Made by a program: the position numbers and the translations under genes
In this document: positions 1 to 11,375 of the stretch, one piece after another
Numbering within the stretch: position 1 is the stretch's first letter
How the letters are laid out: each line of letters begins with the position of its first letter
DNA from: Rhinopithecus roxellana
Taxonomy: Eukaryota > Chordata > Mammalia > Primates > Cercopithecidae
DNA: 64,000 bases
Direction of reading: 5' to 3'
Assembly (NCBI RefSeq): GCF_007565055.1
Contig: NC_044559.1
Location: 41,782,546 to 41,846,545 of the forward strand
The notes under the pieces: generated by a model
What the model was told of the DNA's origin: nothing
The model's database searches: none
The model's input: the letters and a program-made list of their open reading frames with translations, nothing else

Positions 1-239
1 TTTCCAGAGTTCATCATCTTTGCTTCTATCTAAGGGCCTGAGATAAAGCACTTTTAAAATCTAGGTTTCTAGAAATCTCTTCCTCAGAGCCAAGAACTCG
101 GTAGCATCCTATCAGGATTGTCATTTTCTGTATTCATCCTATAGCTGTATGTTCATGGTCTCCCCCGGGGAAATGGGTATTGTCCTGCTTTTTAAAGGAC
201 TCTTTCAAAAGTGTAGTCACAATAAAAGTGGCACGTAAA

Positions 240-515
240 GTTTGGGGATCCAACTTACATGAGTATTTAGAGTAGTCAAATTCATAGAGACAGAAAGTAG
301 AATGGGGGTGCCAGGAGCTGGGGGCAGAACAGAAGGGGAGTTGTTTAATAGGTGCAGTTTAGCAAGATGCAAAGAATTATATGCATGGATAGTGGAGATG
401 ATAGCACAATAATGTGAATATTCTTAATACCACTGAACTGTACACTCAGAAATGGTTAAAATGGTACATTATATGTTATGTCTATTTTATTACAATTAAA
501 ATTATTTTAAAATCT
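240..515 (+). mobile_element. L1M 3' end (L1MB/L1MC grade)
   Basis: This is the 3' untranslated tail of an old L1. It has the characteristic stretch around 'actgaactgtacac' followed by 'atggttaaaatggtacatt' and an A-rich end near 500. It is truncated on its 5' side and is non-coding. The subfamily is assigned from memory of the 3' UTR, so only the L1M grade is firm. Confidence 0.75.
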
Positions 516-769
516 TTATAGGGTCAAATATCTAGGGATAATACTTATTGAATTTGCATTAGATTTTTTTTTTTACCTCATTTTTTCCCCCACTGAGTCT
601 ATTGGTGGGGAATCTTTTATCAAAGATTTGGATCCAGTAGGTCTAGAGTGGAGTCTGGGCATCTGCGGATTTTTAAAAGAGATTTGGGTAATTCTGACTC
701 TCTTCATTGAAATCTCTATTCTATTATCTGATTGCAAATGATACTTTTTGCTGACTTTCTGTCTCTTAC

Positions 770-880
770 TCAACGGTCAACTCTTTGAGAACAGATAAAT
801 ATTCTGCTCACCCCTGCACTCCCTACACCATCTAGCAAAGCTCTTGTAAACAGAAGGTGTTCAATAAATAGCTATTAATT
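770..880 (+). repeat. L2 LINE 3'-end fragment
   Basis: The order 'aactctttgagaacag', a C-rich middle, and 'ggtgttcaataaatagc' is the usual L2/CR1 3'-end layout (ctccttgagggcaggg ... gctcaataaatg). The copy is about 110 bp, ancient and non-coding. Confidence 0.6.
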
Positions 881-1690
881 GAGATGAGAGGAAAACCTAA
901 AGTATAAATATTCCATACACGGTGGTGTTACCCATTGACTTATCAAACACTACCATCCTCTCTAAGCTCTAGAAAGTGTTAACTGCTTGATTTCCTGTAA
1001 GACACTAGGGAGCTGTGCCCTGTGACCAGGTTTCCTTGCACTCTCAGCATGAGTTCTAATTGACACAATCATCAGATGCTCTTCTTAAGTGTGCAAACTC
1101 ACATGAAAGAATAGTTTTTGTTTTATAAAAGTTTAGAAAAGGTAAAAGAAAACAAGAGTCTTCTCCTCTTATCAGGTTCTTCAGTACCTTGGTTCTCTCT
1201 AGTCTAAACAAGAAAGGTACGTGCCATATGATGAGGGTGTCAGATAAGCACAACTCCTGCTGAGGTGTCCTGTGCTGTGTGAGACAGCCAAGGGCCCTGG
1301 ATGCCTGGGGACAATGATGAAACCAGCAGCATAAAGCCAGATTTGTGGACAAGTAAATCGTTTATATCAGGATTTCCCCTGTTTGTTATAGAGAAGATAT
1401 TTTCAAAAAATAAACAAGGACTTCTCAGTTCAAAAAAATGCTCCTTTATTAGTCTGTATTCCCAATTTTTCTGTGATAAACATGTTATACTTAGAAACAG
1501 AAACAATCACTATTTACAAATCAGGATCCCTGATTTCAAACCTGTAAGACATTTGTTATGAGTTGGAAGGTTGCTCATCTTTTAATGCCCAACTGAGAAT
1601 AACCAACTGGATTCTTTAAAAATTATTAGGGCCATTAACTTTGATTTGACTGTATAAGAAGTAAGAAAGCTCAAAACCTTACCTGACTAG
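881..1690. other. No recognised feature
   Basis: This is AT-rich single-copy-looking sequence. The small frames on both strands (for example minus 1056-1352 and plus 1301-1561) have no recognisable domain and overlap each other, so they are treated as chance frames. The stretch 520-770 upstream is similar. Confidence 0.5.
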
Positions 1691-1699
1691 GGACTAGTC

Positions 1700-1815
1700 A
1701 TCTATTAATTCATTCAGCTAATAATTATTGCATGCCTACTGTGTGCCAGGCACTAGATGAGATGCTGCACATCTTTCAGTGAACAAGATTATCCCAATCT
1801 CTAAAGACCTTATGT
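1700..1815 (+). repeat. L2-like LINE fragment
   Basis: The stretch 'actgtgtgccaggcacta', then 'cagtgaacaaga' and 'tctctaaagacctta', follows the ancient L2 pattern (tgtgccaggcact ... cagtgaacaaaaca ... cctgccctcatggagctta). It is short and diverged. Confidence 0.5.
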
Positions 1816-1845
1816 TTCTGAGAGAGAGAGACACGAAATAATTTT

Positions 1846-2645
1846 TTAATGAACAGCATCATTGAGACATAGCTTCCGTAAAATAAATTGCACATATTTA
1901 AGGTGTTCATTGTGATGAAATTTCACATGAAGATACACTTGTGACACCATCACCACAATTAAGACAGTGAACATATCCAACACCTCCAAAGGCTTCCTCT
2001 TGTCCCTTTGTAATCTTTTCCACCCACTCGTCTCCACTTCCCTATTCTCAGGTAACCACTGATCCACTTTTGGTCACTATAGACTAGTTTGCATTTTTAA
2101 GGAGTTTCTATAAACAGAAATCAGAGAATATGGCCTCTTGTTGTCTGGCTTCTTTCACTCAGCATAGTTATTTTGAGCTTCACCAATGTTGCTGAAAATA
2201 TCATGAATTCATTCCTTTTTATTGCTGAGTAGTACTTCATTGTATGGATAAACTACAGTTTTTTTGTTCCTTCACCTTGATGGACATGTAGGTTGTCTTT
2301 AGTTTTTGGCTATTTTAATTAAAGCTTCCATGAATATTCATGTGCAAATCTTTATATAAATATATTCTTCCATTTTTCTTGGATAAATGCCTAGGAGTAG
2401 AATGGCTGGATTACATGATATATGTATGTTTAACTTTGTAAGAAATTGTTTTTCAAAGTGCTTTTTACTGTTTTGCACCCCCACAAGCAGTGGATGAGTG
2501 TTCCAGTTTTTCTACATCCTTGTCACTAATCGGTATGGTCAGTCAATTTAATTTTAGCCATCCTAATAGCATGTCATGGTATTTCATTATGATTTAATTT
2601 GCATTCTAGTTACTGATAAACATGACTGATATTTAATACTACAAG
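1846..2645 (-). mobile_element. Old L1M, 3' UTR plus end of ORF2, antisense
   Basis: Read on the minus strand this is an L1 3' UTR followed inwards by the last part of ORF2. On the plus strand the familiar order is visible: 'accatcaccacaattaag', 'tattgctgagtagtacttc', 'ttggataaatgcctaggag' and 'tttgcacccccacaag'. Many substitutions and stops make it a fossil. No target-site duplication was found. Confidence 0.8.
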
Positions 2646-4335
2646 TATTATGAGTTTGTAAGTGGGAAGCAAAATCTCAACTACGTGAGTACCTTTTCTC
2701 TAGAATGCTGATTATTATGCAATTCCCAAAGTCCAACACATATCTTTCCAGTGGATCTAGTTTTTGTGTGAATCTGACAGTCACTTGAGTAATAATCTGA
2801 TATTTGGCTACTCTCTGCCTCTTCTGTAGGCAAATAATCTCTGTTTGGATATGGATATGCCTGAATATTTCTCTGAACTGGGCCATTTCAGCCCAGTGAA
2901 TTTGCGGGTGTTTAATAAATGACTAATCTTTCCCAGCCCTAATCCTACCCCTCACATTCCACTTGTGCCAGCCTTTCCCAAGGAATGAGTTCCTCTACAA
3001 GTGAAATGTTCAGAGCCTTTTTCTTTAGCTTGCACAAAGATCAAGGTGAAATCTTGCTTTTGTGTCATTCTCTGTGGTTACATAACAAGATCGCTGGCTC
3101 CAAGACAGAGCTGAAGGGAGTAAGGAATATAAAACTTGAGTCCTAACTCAGGGACTAAGAGAAAAGGGATGCAGATATGGCTCATCCTGCCAGATGCCTC
3201 CAGGCTCACACTGCTGTCTTGCAAAGTGGCTCAGCTCCTCCGTGGTGTAGGGCCTTGGCTGCTTATGAGAGGGAGAAGGGTGGGATGACTTTGCTCTTTG
3301 AGTCTGAGACAAGGAACCAGATTGCTTGGCACCCTGGGTCTTTCTTTGCTCCAGTATGAGTTTCTACACCTCAGAAAGAGAAAAAACAAAAATAAAAACA
3401 AAATATAGCAGAAAGTACACTCTTTAGCTTACTGGTTTTATGTTTCTACTTAATCTTCATAGTTGGTTATTCCTTAGTAAAAATGAAAATTCCATTTCTT
3501 ATTTCTTCAGATATTTAAAATAATTCCTTAGTTGTGGCCAAACAGATTAAAAGAAAAAGAAAACATTAAGTGAATATCCCTTGGTGATATTTGCAGGAAA
3601 AGTGAAGACATTGAATATTGCCAAGAGCCATTCCCAGCTACCTCATGAAGATAAGCAAAGGTTCTCAGCAATCAGGGAAATTAAAACACTTCTCTACAGA
3701 ATTATCAGCCCTCACCTCTTCTTTGTACCAGGCAGTTTAGTCTTGACAATCCCGTGCATTGTACCTTCTCTGCTCCCCCTAGTCCTATTGTCTTATCTCT
3801 TGTACCACCTGAATGTTGATGATAACACTGATTTTATTGGCTTTCGATATTTAGGGTCCTTTATCACTGATTTAATGTTGCAATCTCTTTGTCATCCCTA
3901 AGAATATTCTACTGCAAGTATTTGTTGTTAAAGTTACAAGTCTAAATTAATTTTATTTGGAACTTACTGATAAGTGTTGTGAGATGGCTTGAGACAATAT
4001 AGCATCCAGTCATGAGACAAATTTTTCCTGAAAAGAGGATCAAGTTGGCCTAGTGTAGGCTTTGGGTCTGTCACTAGTCTCATGCAGTAGCCAGGAGGAG
4101 CAGGGAGATGTGGCACAAATATGACTACAGGGACCACCTTTGCACGTCCTTGAAGAAAGGGGAAGAGTACATAGTGGACACTCCAAACCTGTCTGCTATG
4201 TGGAGAAAAAGAGCAATGGATCCCAGCTCCACTTTTCAAATAAGACTAGCTCACCTACTGACTTGCATTCAACACAATTCTGTGACAGCAATGTGTACCA
4301 CTGGCATCATCTTGGTTACCATAAATGTTTATTGA
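2646..4335. other. No recognised feature
   Basis: I see no repeat family, exon or RNA gene here. Open frames of 60-106 codons (for example plus 3581-3901, minus 3964-4239) lack domain signatures and show no splice or promoter context. Confidence 0.45.
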
Positions 4336-4535
4336 GTGACAGGCCTGGTGCTAAGTATCTATGAGCATTATGTTTTTCAATTCTCATGCAAACCTAAGAG
4401 ACAGATGCTATCATTATCCAAATATCATGGATGAGGTTAAGTTACTTGCCCAACATGATACAACTGGTTAGAGGCAGAACAATTCTATCCAAATCCATCT
4501 TGCTCCAAAGCACAGTCTTGAAGCATCATGCCGGG
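4335..4535 (-). repeat. MIR SINE
   Basis: In antisense this shows the MIR core: 'gacaggcctggtgctaag', 'ctatcattatccaaat', 'gatgaggttaagttacttgcc', and 'caactggttagaggcag'. It is about 200 bp, diverged and non-coding. Confidence 0.75.
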
Positions 4536-5827
4536 GTACCTCTCATAGTTTTCTGATGATTCCTTGATAGATCTGTTACATCCTACTAAGCCAAATGTCT
4601 CTATCCATCTGACTATGATGATCATTCACTGCAAATTTATTACATGTGGCTTCAACTGACTTCTCTAGTTCTTGCTTCTCTGCCTTAAGCACTGATTTTC
4701 TAAGGACCATAATTCTCCTACAGAGATTTTGCAAATCACATGATAGTCTTTTCCCAAGGTTCAGAGTAAACACAAAGAAAAGAAATACCCAAAGCTGCTT
4801 TCTAAGACTCTGACAATAATCTGCAGGAGATGTAAATTCTAAGTGACTACCGTCTTCAGCAATTTCTAGCACAGTCTCTGGGTGTTTAGCCAATTCAAAA
4901 TATTAGATTATAGTGTCCTCACTATGTTACAATTTTTCAAAATAATGTCAAATGCCAAAGCTTTCGTTTCCATCTTAATTTGTGCTGTAAATGGCTCTAT
5001 TTAATTGTTTGCCATTATCTTTACTGATATCACTTTTAAAATTTTAGTATCATTTTAGGGACACAACTTGGTATTGGCTATAACATGATTTACTCTCTCT
5101 CTGAAGAGAGACCACAATTATTCGAGATGTGTTCAGGCGTCTACCCTCATTTTATATTATGAGGAATATTCATGAGTATGCTATCGATATTCAAACAGGA
5201 CACATTAAATTTTGCTCCTGGGGAAAAGCTGTGTAAGGGTCAAACATAAAATTAAGATCTTGCCTGCTCGTTAGAAGAATGACGTTTATTTCCCCCATGC
5301 AAGAAAGACTCCAGATGGTAACCAAGATTTGCAAAAGATGAAACTGTTCCCCAATTCATTTCTTCCAGGCTGATGTTCAGCTCTCATTAAGTCCTAAAAT
5401 GTTAAAAAGATGCTTGTTCTGATTCCTTGAAGACTTATGATACTACTGGCTGATGTCCACCTTCTTCTCCCCCAAATGTGAGAGGAGTAAATGAATATTT
5501 TCTCTGCTGAAGCATTTAGAATGGGTAATTGCTTTCATGCCAGGCATTTTTGTGAAATCAAATAGTAAACAGGGTTTTAAATTCTGTTTCCCTCAAGTTG
5601 CATGAGCTTAAAAAATTTCTGTGGAGAATTTTATTTCTTGTGCTGCAACTTTAATAACTCCATTAAGGCTCTTGCTTTCTTCCTGATCCCCAGCTGTGTA
5701 TATTTGGGTGTGGAATGTAATTTTCTCTGGCTACAGCTAGAAGGAAGCTTCTTAAAATGTTCAATTTCTTCTAAAATGTGAAACACAAGTTTCTCTTGGG
5801 AAAATAATGAGCATTTATTGACTAATT
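4536..5827. other. No recognised feature
   Basis: This is AT-rich unique-looking sequence. The 105-codon minus frame at 4576-4893 has no recognised domain. Nothing else is supported. Confidence 0.45.
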
Positions 5828-6152
5828 CAGGAGTCTGCAGACTTTTTCTGTAAAGGGCTAGATAGTAAATATTTTAGGTTTTACAGATTATATGGTCTCT
5901 GTTGTAAGTCTCATCTCTACCTATGTAGTGTGAAAGCAGGTATATAATACTAAGTGAAGATGGCTGTGTTCCAAAAAAACTTTACTTGTGGACATTGACA
6001 TTTGAATTTCAAATAACTTGTATGTGTCATTAGTATTATTTTGCTTTTTTAATCAACCATATAAAAATATAACAACCATATTTTGCTCAGAAACCACACA
6101 TAAAACAGACAGCAAGTTGGATTTGGCCCATGGGTCAGTTTGCTGACTTGTG
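5828..6152 (+). mobile_element. hAT-Charlie-type MITE with 8-bp target duplication
   Basis: A non-autonomous DNA transposon. It starts 'caggagtctgcagacttt' and ends 'gtttgctgacttgtg', which are degraded inverted ends. The interior has 'ctgtaaagggctagatag' and 'tgtgttccaaaaaaacttta', typical of a common Charlie-family MITE. It is flanked by gactaatt (5820-5827) and tactaatt (6153-6160), a 7/8 match to the 8-bp duplication expected for hAT. I did not settle the MER subfamily name. Confidence 0.8.
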
Positions 6153-6499
6153 TACTAATTTATTAAGTCAATAAATTTTTTTGAACATCTACTAGGTACA
6201 GTAAGTAAAACAGACATAATACATGCCCTTACACTGCTTATGGAAGAGAAAACTATTTGGAAATACTGAAAACAAGGACATTTTCAAGTTTGGGAGAAAT
6301 GACAGCTTGCATTTATTTAATCATGTCCCAGGCAATGCCTCCAAAAATCTTGACCATAGGCAGTTCTGTACAGTTGTGTCTGAGTATCGCTAAAAGCTGA
6401 GGAATATTTGACTCAAGTTGGCTTATAGCCCCATGTGGCAGAAACAGAAGCTATTTCTCAGTCTGTGAAATGCAGGGACTTAATTTCCCTCAATAAATT

Positions 6500-6575
6500 C
6501 ACATTAAAGTAAGCTCCTTGAGAGTAGAACATTATACTTGATCTGTATCTCTGCTGTAAGCACAGGTCAGCCTAA
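6500..6575 (+). repeat. L2 LINE 3' fragment
   Basis: The stretch 'agtaagctccttgagagtag' followed by 'atctgtatctctgctg' matches the L2 3'-end pattern. It is short, and its boundaries are approximate. Confidence 0.45.
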
Positions 6576-6607
6576 TGGAAAAAGATTCATGTGTAAAAGC
6601 ACTCGGA

Positions 6608-6795
6608 GTTCCTTAGAACTGCACTGTCTAATATGGTAGCCAGTTCTCATGGTGTCTATTTAAATTTAGATTTAAATTAAAGGTAATTACATTTAAAATC
6701 TATTTTCTTTTTGCATTAGCGACATTCAAGTACGCAATAACTGCATGCATTGGATGGTGCAGATGCACGTTTCCAGCATCATAGATTGTTCCCTT
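6608..6795 (+). mobile_element. Probable hAT-Charlie MITE (MER5/MER58-like)
   Basis: The start 'actgcactgtctaatatg' and the later 'gacattcaagtacgcaata' and 'tttccagcatcatagattg' follow a widespread Charlie MITE whose ends read 'gcactgtctaatatggtagcc'. The termini are eroded, and no clear 8-bp duplication was found. Confidence 0.5.
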
Positions 6796-7821
6796 GGGCA
6801 GAGATGCTTTAGAACGTAGAGATCCTTTTCTTCCCTCTGCTGTTGCACCCAAGCAAATCATCATGAAACTATGAATTCTGTAATATCATCCTCCCTTGGC
6901 AAATGGTAAAGAGGTATTTTGGAATACAAGAATGAAGGTGGTTGTACAATCGGATGGCAGCAGCAGTGTGTGATAGTCATTGAACCTCCCTGAATTCCCA
7001 CATAAAAGTAGATAAAAGAAACTCAACAATCATCGAGAAACTCATAGTCAATATTTACAAAACCATTAAATGATTGGGTATCCCTCACAAAACCCAAGAT
7101 ACAAATAGGTGGGGATGAACCTCCGACAGTCAGGGAACCTCTACATGGAAAGAAGTGGAGGGAAGTAACGGGGCATTTGAAGCCATGAATGAGGACCCCA
7201 AATGCCCGGAAGATATTCACAGCAAAACAATCTTGCTAATTTTTGAACAATGAATAAAACTGGGAGTAAGCAAATGGAAGAATTCCTTAGCAAGTTCTGA
7301 AAGGGGATGAAGCAGTCCACATGAATTTGAATTTGAAACTGACTGGCCAGGGCTCCTTTCTGGGACAGAAATTCATACCAAGGACAAATATCTCAGAATG
7401 GAATCATTCCCAGCTAAAGTAAGGTAGGAAACAACACCGGGAAAATTTAGAAAGTGAGCTATCATATTTTTGCACACTTAAAAACAACAACAAGAAGAAC
7501 AACATCAACAAAAGCCCAGAAGAAGAAACTCTGAGGAGCTAGAAAAGTTATTCTGAACGTTCCCTTCTTCAGGATAAAATAAACTCATATAAAAACAATC
7601 AGCAAATCTAATTCCAGGTCAGAGTTATAATAAGAAAAAAATGAGAATAAAGAGATGAATAAAATCCACAAGACAATGTGGGCTGAAAAACCAAGCCCAA
7701 AAAACTTAATTACTTTCAAAATGAACAAAAAGACATTTGAAGAATGATACCTAACATGAAGAAACAATATAAATTAAAATCACAAAAACTCAGAATGGAT
7801 GCACCAAACTCCACAAAGAAT

Positions 7822-8117
7822 TAGACGTAAAATTTTAAAATGTGCTTTAAAAATGAAGACTAAACTTAACCCATTGATGGCTGGTGTTCTTACTGGAACA
7901 CTAAGTTTGTAGGAGTTATTTATATCCTACTGCTCAAGGTCATCGCCAAGGTCTGATTTTTCACACAAAAAATTTGCAACCTCCAGCATAAATGGGTTAA
8001 GGAATACAAAACTGAGTGATTTTTAAAACCAAAAAGAAACAAGGAAAGAAATCAAGAGAATTCAAGTGAAGGTCACAGATACCGAAGATGGGCAAAGAAT
8101 ATCCAACGTGCAGACAA
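7822..8117 (+). repeat. Left arm of inverted repeat A
   Basis: After removal of the piggyBac MITE and one TTAA, this arm matches the reverse complement of 8575-8745. The 8002-8117 core has about 14 differences in about 117 positions by eye (roughly 88% identity). The outer part (7822-7866) also aligns. Confidence 0.85.
7870..7996. mobile_element. piggyBac MITE (MER85-like) with TTAA duplication
   Basis: A 127-bp insert beginning cccatt and ending aatggg, bounded on both sides by ttaa (7866-7869 and 7997-8000), the obligate piggyBac target. The interior 'aaggtcatcgccaaggtctg' and 'tttttcacacaaaaaatttg' matches my memory of MER85, a primate piggyBac MITE. It lies in the left arm of a local inverted repeat and is absent from the right arm, so it inserted after the arms formed or only into one of them. 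Confidence 0.85.
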
Positions 8118-8574
8118 CGGGCTTCTTAGAAAAGAAAAGAAAACGAGAACAAAACAAGTATCAAACAAAATTTGGAAAACATTTACTGAATTAAATATCT
8201 AAAGCTACCTAGTTTTGTAAAACCCTAACTACATGATAATATCAACACAGAATGATCAGTGTCAAAGTATACGATAATGAAATGACTAGACTTTTAAGAA
8301 CAACCAAAAAAAAAACACCTTAGGCATCTAGACAAAATGAATAAGTGATTTAGAGAAAGAAAATGAAGTGATTATCATACTTTTGACAGCAATACTTTAT
8401 GTCAGAAGAAAATGGAGAATATACTCAAGGAAAGAAAATGTGAGCCAGGTGTTTTATCCAGCAACATCGACTTCAAAGTATAAAAGGTCCACTGTATTAT
8501 CAACAAGAAAGAACTCAGTTTATGTGATTCTTCCTGAAAAATATAAAGTAGAATGTGAACTTCAGATCAACATA

Positions 8575-8745
8575 TTGGTATCTGCATATTGGATATTCTT
8601 TGCCCATCTTCAATATTTGTCGCCTTCACTTGAATTCCCTTGATTTCTCTCCTTGTCTGTTTTTGGTTTTTAAAATCACTCAGTTTTGTATTTCTTAATA
8701 ATTTTAGCCTTCATTTTAAAAATACATTTTTAAATTTTACTTCCA
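8575..8745 (-). repeat. Right arm of inverted repeat A
   Basis: This is the reverse-complement copy of 7822-8117 without the MITE. Shared landmarks are 'ttcacttgaattccc' on the plus strand here and 'gaattcaagtgaagg' in the left arm. The spacer between the arms is about 460 bp. Confidence 0.85.
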
Positions 8746-8861
8746 ATCATTTACCTAAGACTGGTGGTGAGCACTAAGTATATAGTACTTTGTGGAACTA
8801 TAAAACTACATAAAGTTAAAAAAGAGTATAGTGTGTATAGCTATCTGTATCTGTACATATA

Positions 8862-8898
8862 TAAAGTGTATATATATATACACACATATATATACATG
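8862..8898. repeat. TA/CA microsatellite
   Basis: An alternating run of 'tatatatatatacacacata' type. It is short and imperfect. The frames over it (8764-8946, 8831-9028) are low-complexity artefacts. Confidence 0.8.
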
Positions 8899-9039
8899 CT
8901 ATGGCAATGTAGATATGATACAACTATTTTTAAAGGGAGGGAATAGAGAGAGCATATGTAATAAATTCTTTAATAATTTTAATAAACATATTACAGTTGT
9001 AGTATTTGTATTATCATTGTTATTCTGAAGCTATTAGGC

Positions 9040-10317
9040 ATATATTATAAAATAAAGCAAACAAGTAATCCCTTGGTTTTGAGAATTTCATCAGGATTCT
9101 CAGGGTGCAAAAGAAGAGATACAGATGTGATATACAAAAGGACACTCTAGCCCTGCATTTAAATTAAAAATATCTTATTAACTCATGAGATTTGTATTAA
9201 TAAAACTCAAATACATACATTTAAACAGGAACATAGAAATATACACAAACATATACATATATCCCAGCTCTTTGCACTTAAAAGACTAGAAACAATATCC
9301 TACCTGCTGATAGTTTTAAAATACCATTTTCTATCAAAAGAAATCATGGCTGGTCCCAGGTCTGGGGCTGAAAAAGGGCAATATCCTGGAAACCACTGAC
9401 ATAGCAGATGGCAAGAAAGTCATTAAAGACCACTAGTGTCATATCAAAAGTCAACTTGAGTAGGTTCCCACTTGCCAGAGATAGCACAGTTATTACTCCA
9501 ATGAGGATAATAATTGCAATGGATTAAAACTCATTAAATATTTAGGGTTCGTAAATTTATAATAATAGTTTTAAAGAAACTAATTGATCAACTTCACAGA
9601 TTTTCATTATTTTGCAAATTGAAAAATAAAGGGAAAGAATGGTGCTTTTTTTTTTTTTCTGTAAGAACTATACCACTGGGTAACCAAATAGTAGGTGAGG
9701 GAAAGCATCTCTGTATAAAAACACTCCAATTAAAAGAAAAAAAAATGATGAAATTAGGAAAACACCATTTAAAAATCCCCACTCAACAGATCTAGGCATT
9801 GTGAATTAATAGCTACTAACATCACAAAAAGAGACAACTAGATATTGTTTGCCTACCAGTGACAGAATACAACATGCCTTTAGTCTTGTCAATGGGATCA
9901 AACTTGAGTCTGATCAAGCCTTTAGATCCCACTGCAGTTTGAAGGAAATATATAGGAAAGAGGGACATATGGCACTGCACAACGAGTATTAATTCAATAA
10001 GATTTAGGCTGTTGGAAACTACAAGTTACATGACCTGTGTTTTTCAACACATAAACATAAGGAAAAGAAAGGGATGGAGGTAACCCTGGATATTAAAAGA
10101 CATTTAAGTGACAAATAATTTTTTAAATGGCAAGATGAAATTAGTGTCTGTGGATACACGCTGGGGTGAAAAATCGAAAGAGAAACCCAAGGAAGCGACT
10201 ACTATAAAAGTCAGAATGGAGGGAGGTATAATTGCAAAGGGGCTCAAGGAGGAGCTCTGGGATGGCTGACCAAGTTTGATTTCTTGACTTGGTGGTTACA
10301 GGATACTCACCATAGAA
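9040..10317. other. Possible tail of the HAL1-like block; otherwise unassigned
   Basis: AT-rich, lightly diverged sequence with phrases such as 'ataattgcaatggattaaaa' and 'attaaaagacatttaagtga' that resemble the 3' part of an old half-L1. I cannot confirm this without a consensus alignment. No gene is seen. Confidence 0.3.
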
Positions 10318-10324
10318 AAATGGA

Positions 10325-10925
10325 TTGTTTCTAGACCCAGCAATCCCATTACTGGGTATATGCCCAAGGGATTATAAATTATTCTACCATAAAGACACAT
10401 GCACACCTATGTTTACTGCAGCACTGTTTACAATAGCAAAGACTTGGAACCAACCCAAATGCCCACTGATGACAGACTGGATAAAGGAAATGTGGCACCT
10501 ATACACCATGGAATACTATGCAGCCATAAAAAAGAATGAGTCCATGTCCTTTGCAGGGACATGGATGAAGCTGAAAGCCGTCATTCTCAGCAAACTAACA
10601 CAGGAACAGAAAACCAAATACCACATGTTCTCACTCAAAAGTGAGAGCTGAACAATGAGAACACATGGATACAGGGAGGGGAACGTCACACACTGGGGGC
10701 TGTAAGGAAGTGGGAGGAAAGGGGAGGGAGAGCATTAGGACAAATACCTAATGCATGCAGGGTTTAAAACCTAGATGATGGATTGATAGGTGCAGCAAAC
10801 CACCATGACACATGTATACCTGTTACATGGCGCATGTATACCTATGTAACAAATCTGCACATTCTGCACTTGTATCTCAGAGCTTAAGTAAAATTTAAAA
10901 ATGAAAAAAAGAAAAGGAAGAAAAA
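10325..10925 (+). mobile_element. 5'-truncated L1P 3' end
   Basis: The last ~300 bp of ORF2 plus the 3' UTR of a primate L1. The open frame 10325-10651 encodes the ORF2p C-terminal region (AIPLLGICPRDYKLFYHKDT ... TWNQPKCPLMTDWIKEMWHL). The 3' UTR shows 'cagcaaaccaccatgacaca' and an A-rich tail ending near 10925. A partial tandem repeat, 'acatgtatacctgttacat' then 'gcgcatgtatacctatg', is visible near 10810-10855. It is non-functional because it lacks the promoter, ORF1 and the enzymatic domains. Confidence 0.88.
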
Positions 10926-11094
10926 GAATTCATTGAATTACATATTTGTTTTATGTATTTTTCTGTATCTGTTTTGATTTTTTTAAGGTGTTGATAGAAT
11001 TTAGTTCATGGAGTCTGGTTTAGCTGATGTCAGGACCGGGTACGCTGTCTTATTTAGTCCCAGTTAAAAGAGACACTAGGGGAGGCGCTCAGGT

Positions 11095-11155
11095 TTACTG
11101 TGTCTTAAAAGATCCCCCAAAGATTCTAATGCACAGTCCTGGTTAAGAAGGACTA
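11095..11155 (-). repeat. MER5-like fragment
   Basis: The stretch 'gattctaatgcacagtcctg' followed by 'gttaagaaggac' resembles the terminal part of MER5A. It abuts a fuller MER5A at 11160-11375, so it may be a second insertion or a rearranged end. Confidence 0.4.
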
Positions 11156-11164
11156 GCCACATGG

Positions 11165-11375
11165 TAATTCTTGAAGCATTGGACCAGCAGCTTCAAAATC
11201 AGCTGGGACGACTGTAAAAAAAATGTGTTTTCCTTACCTGAGAACTTGCTAGAAATGTAAATTCTCACATTCCACTTTTTGTACTGAATCAGAAACTCTG
11301 GGGCCCAACCATTTGTATTTTAGCAAGCTCTCTCAGTGATGTTGAGGCAAGCTCTAGTTTGAAACCCTCTGCGCT
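11165..11375 (-). mobile_element. MER5A (hAT-Charlie MITE)
   Basis: It shows 'ggaccagcagcttcaaaatc', 'gagaacttgctagaaatg', 'ctgaatcagaaactctgggg' and 'agtttgaaaccctctg', the MER5A order in reverse orientation. A short A-rich gain sits near 11215-11235. Confidence 0.8.

Larger units (their letters stand above)
7020..8575 (+). mobile_element. HAL1-like / old L1 ORF1-region remnant
   Basis: An A-rich block whose 3' part reads like the end of an old L1/HAL1 ORF1 region: 'gaaagaaaatgtgagccagg', 'ttttatccagcaacatcgac', 'ttcaaagtataaaagg'. The frame is broken by many stops. The block contains a piggyBac MITE at 7870-7996, and part of it is repeated in reverse at 8575-8745. HAL1 (half-L1) is my best reading; a 5' piece of L1M is the alternative. 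Confidence 0.45.
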
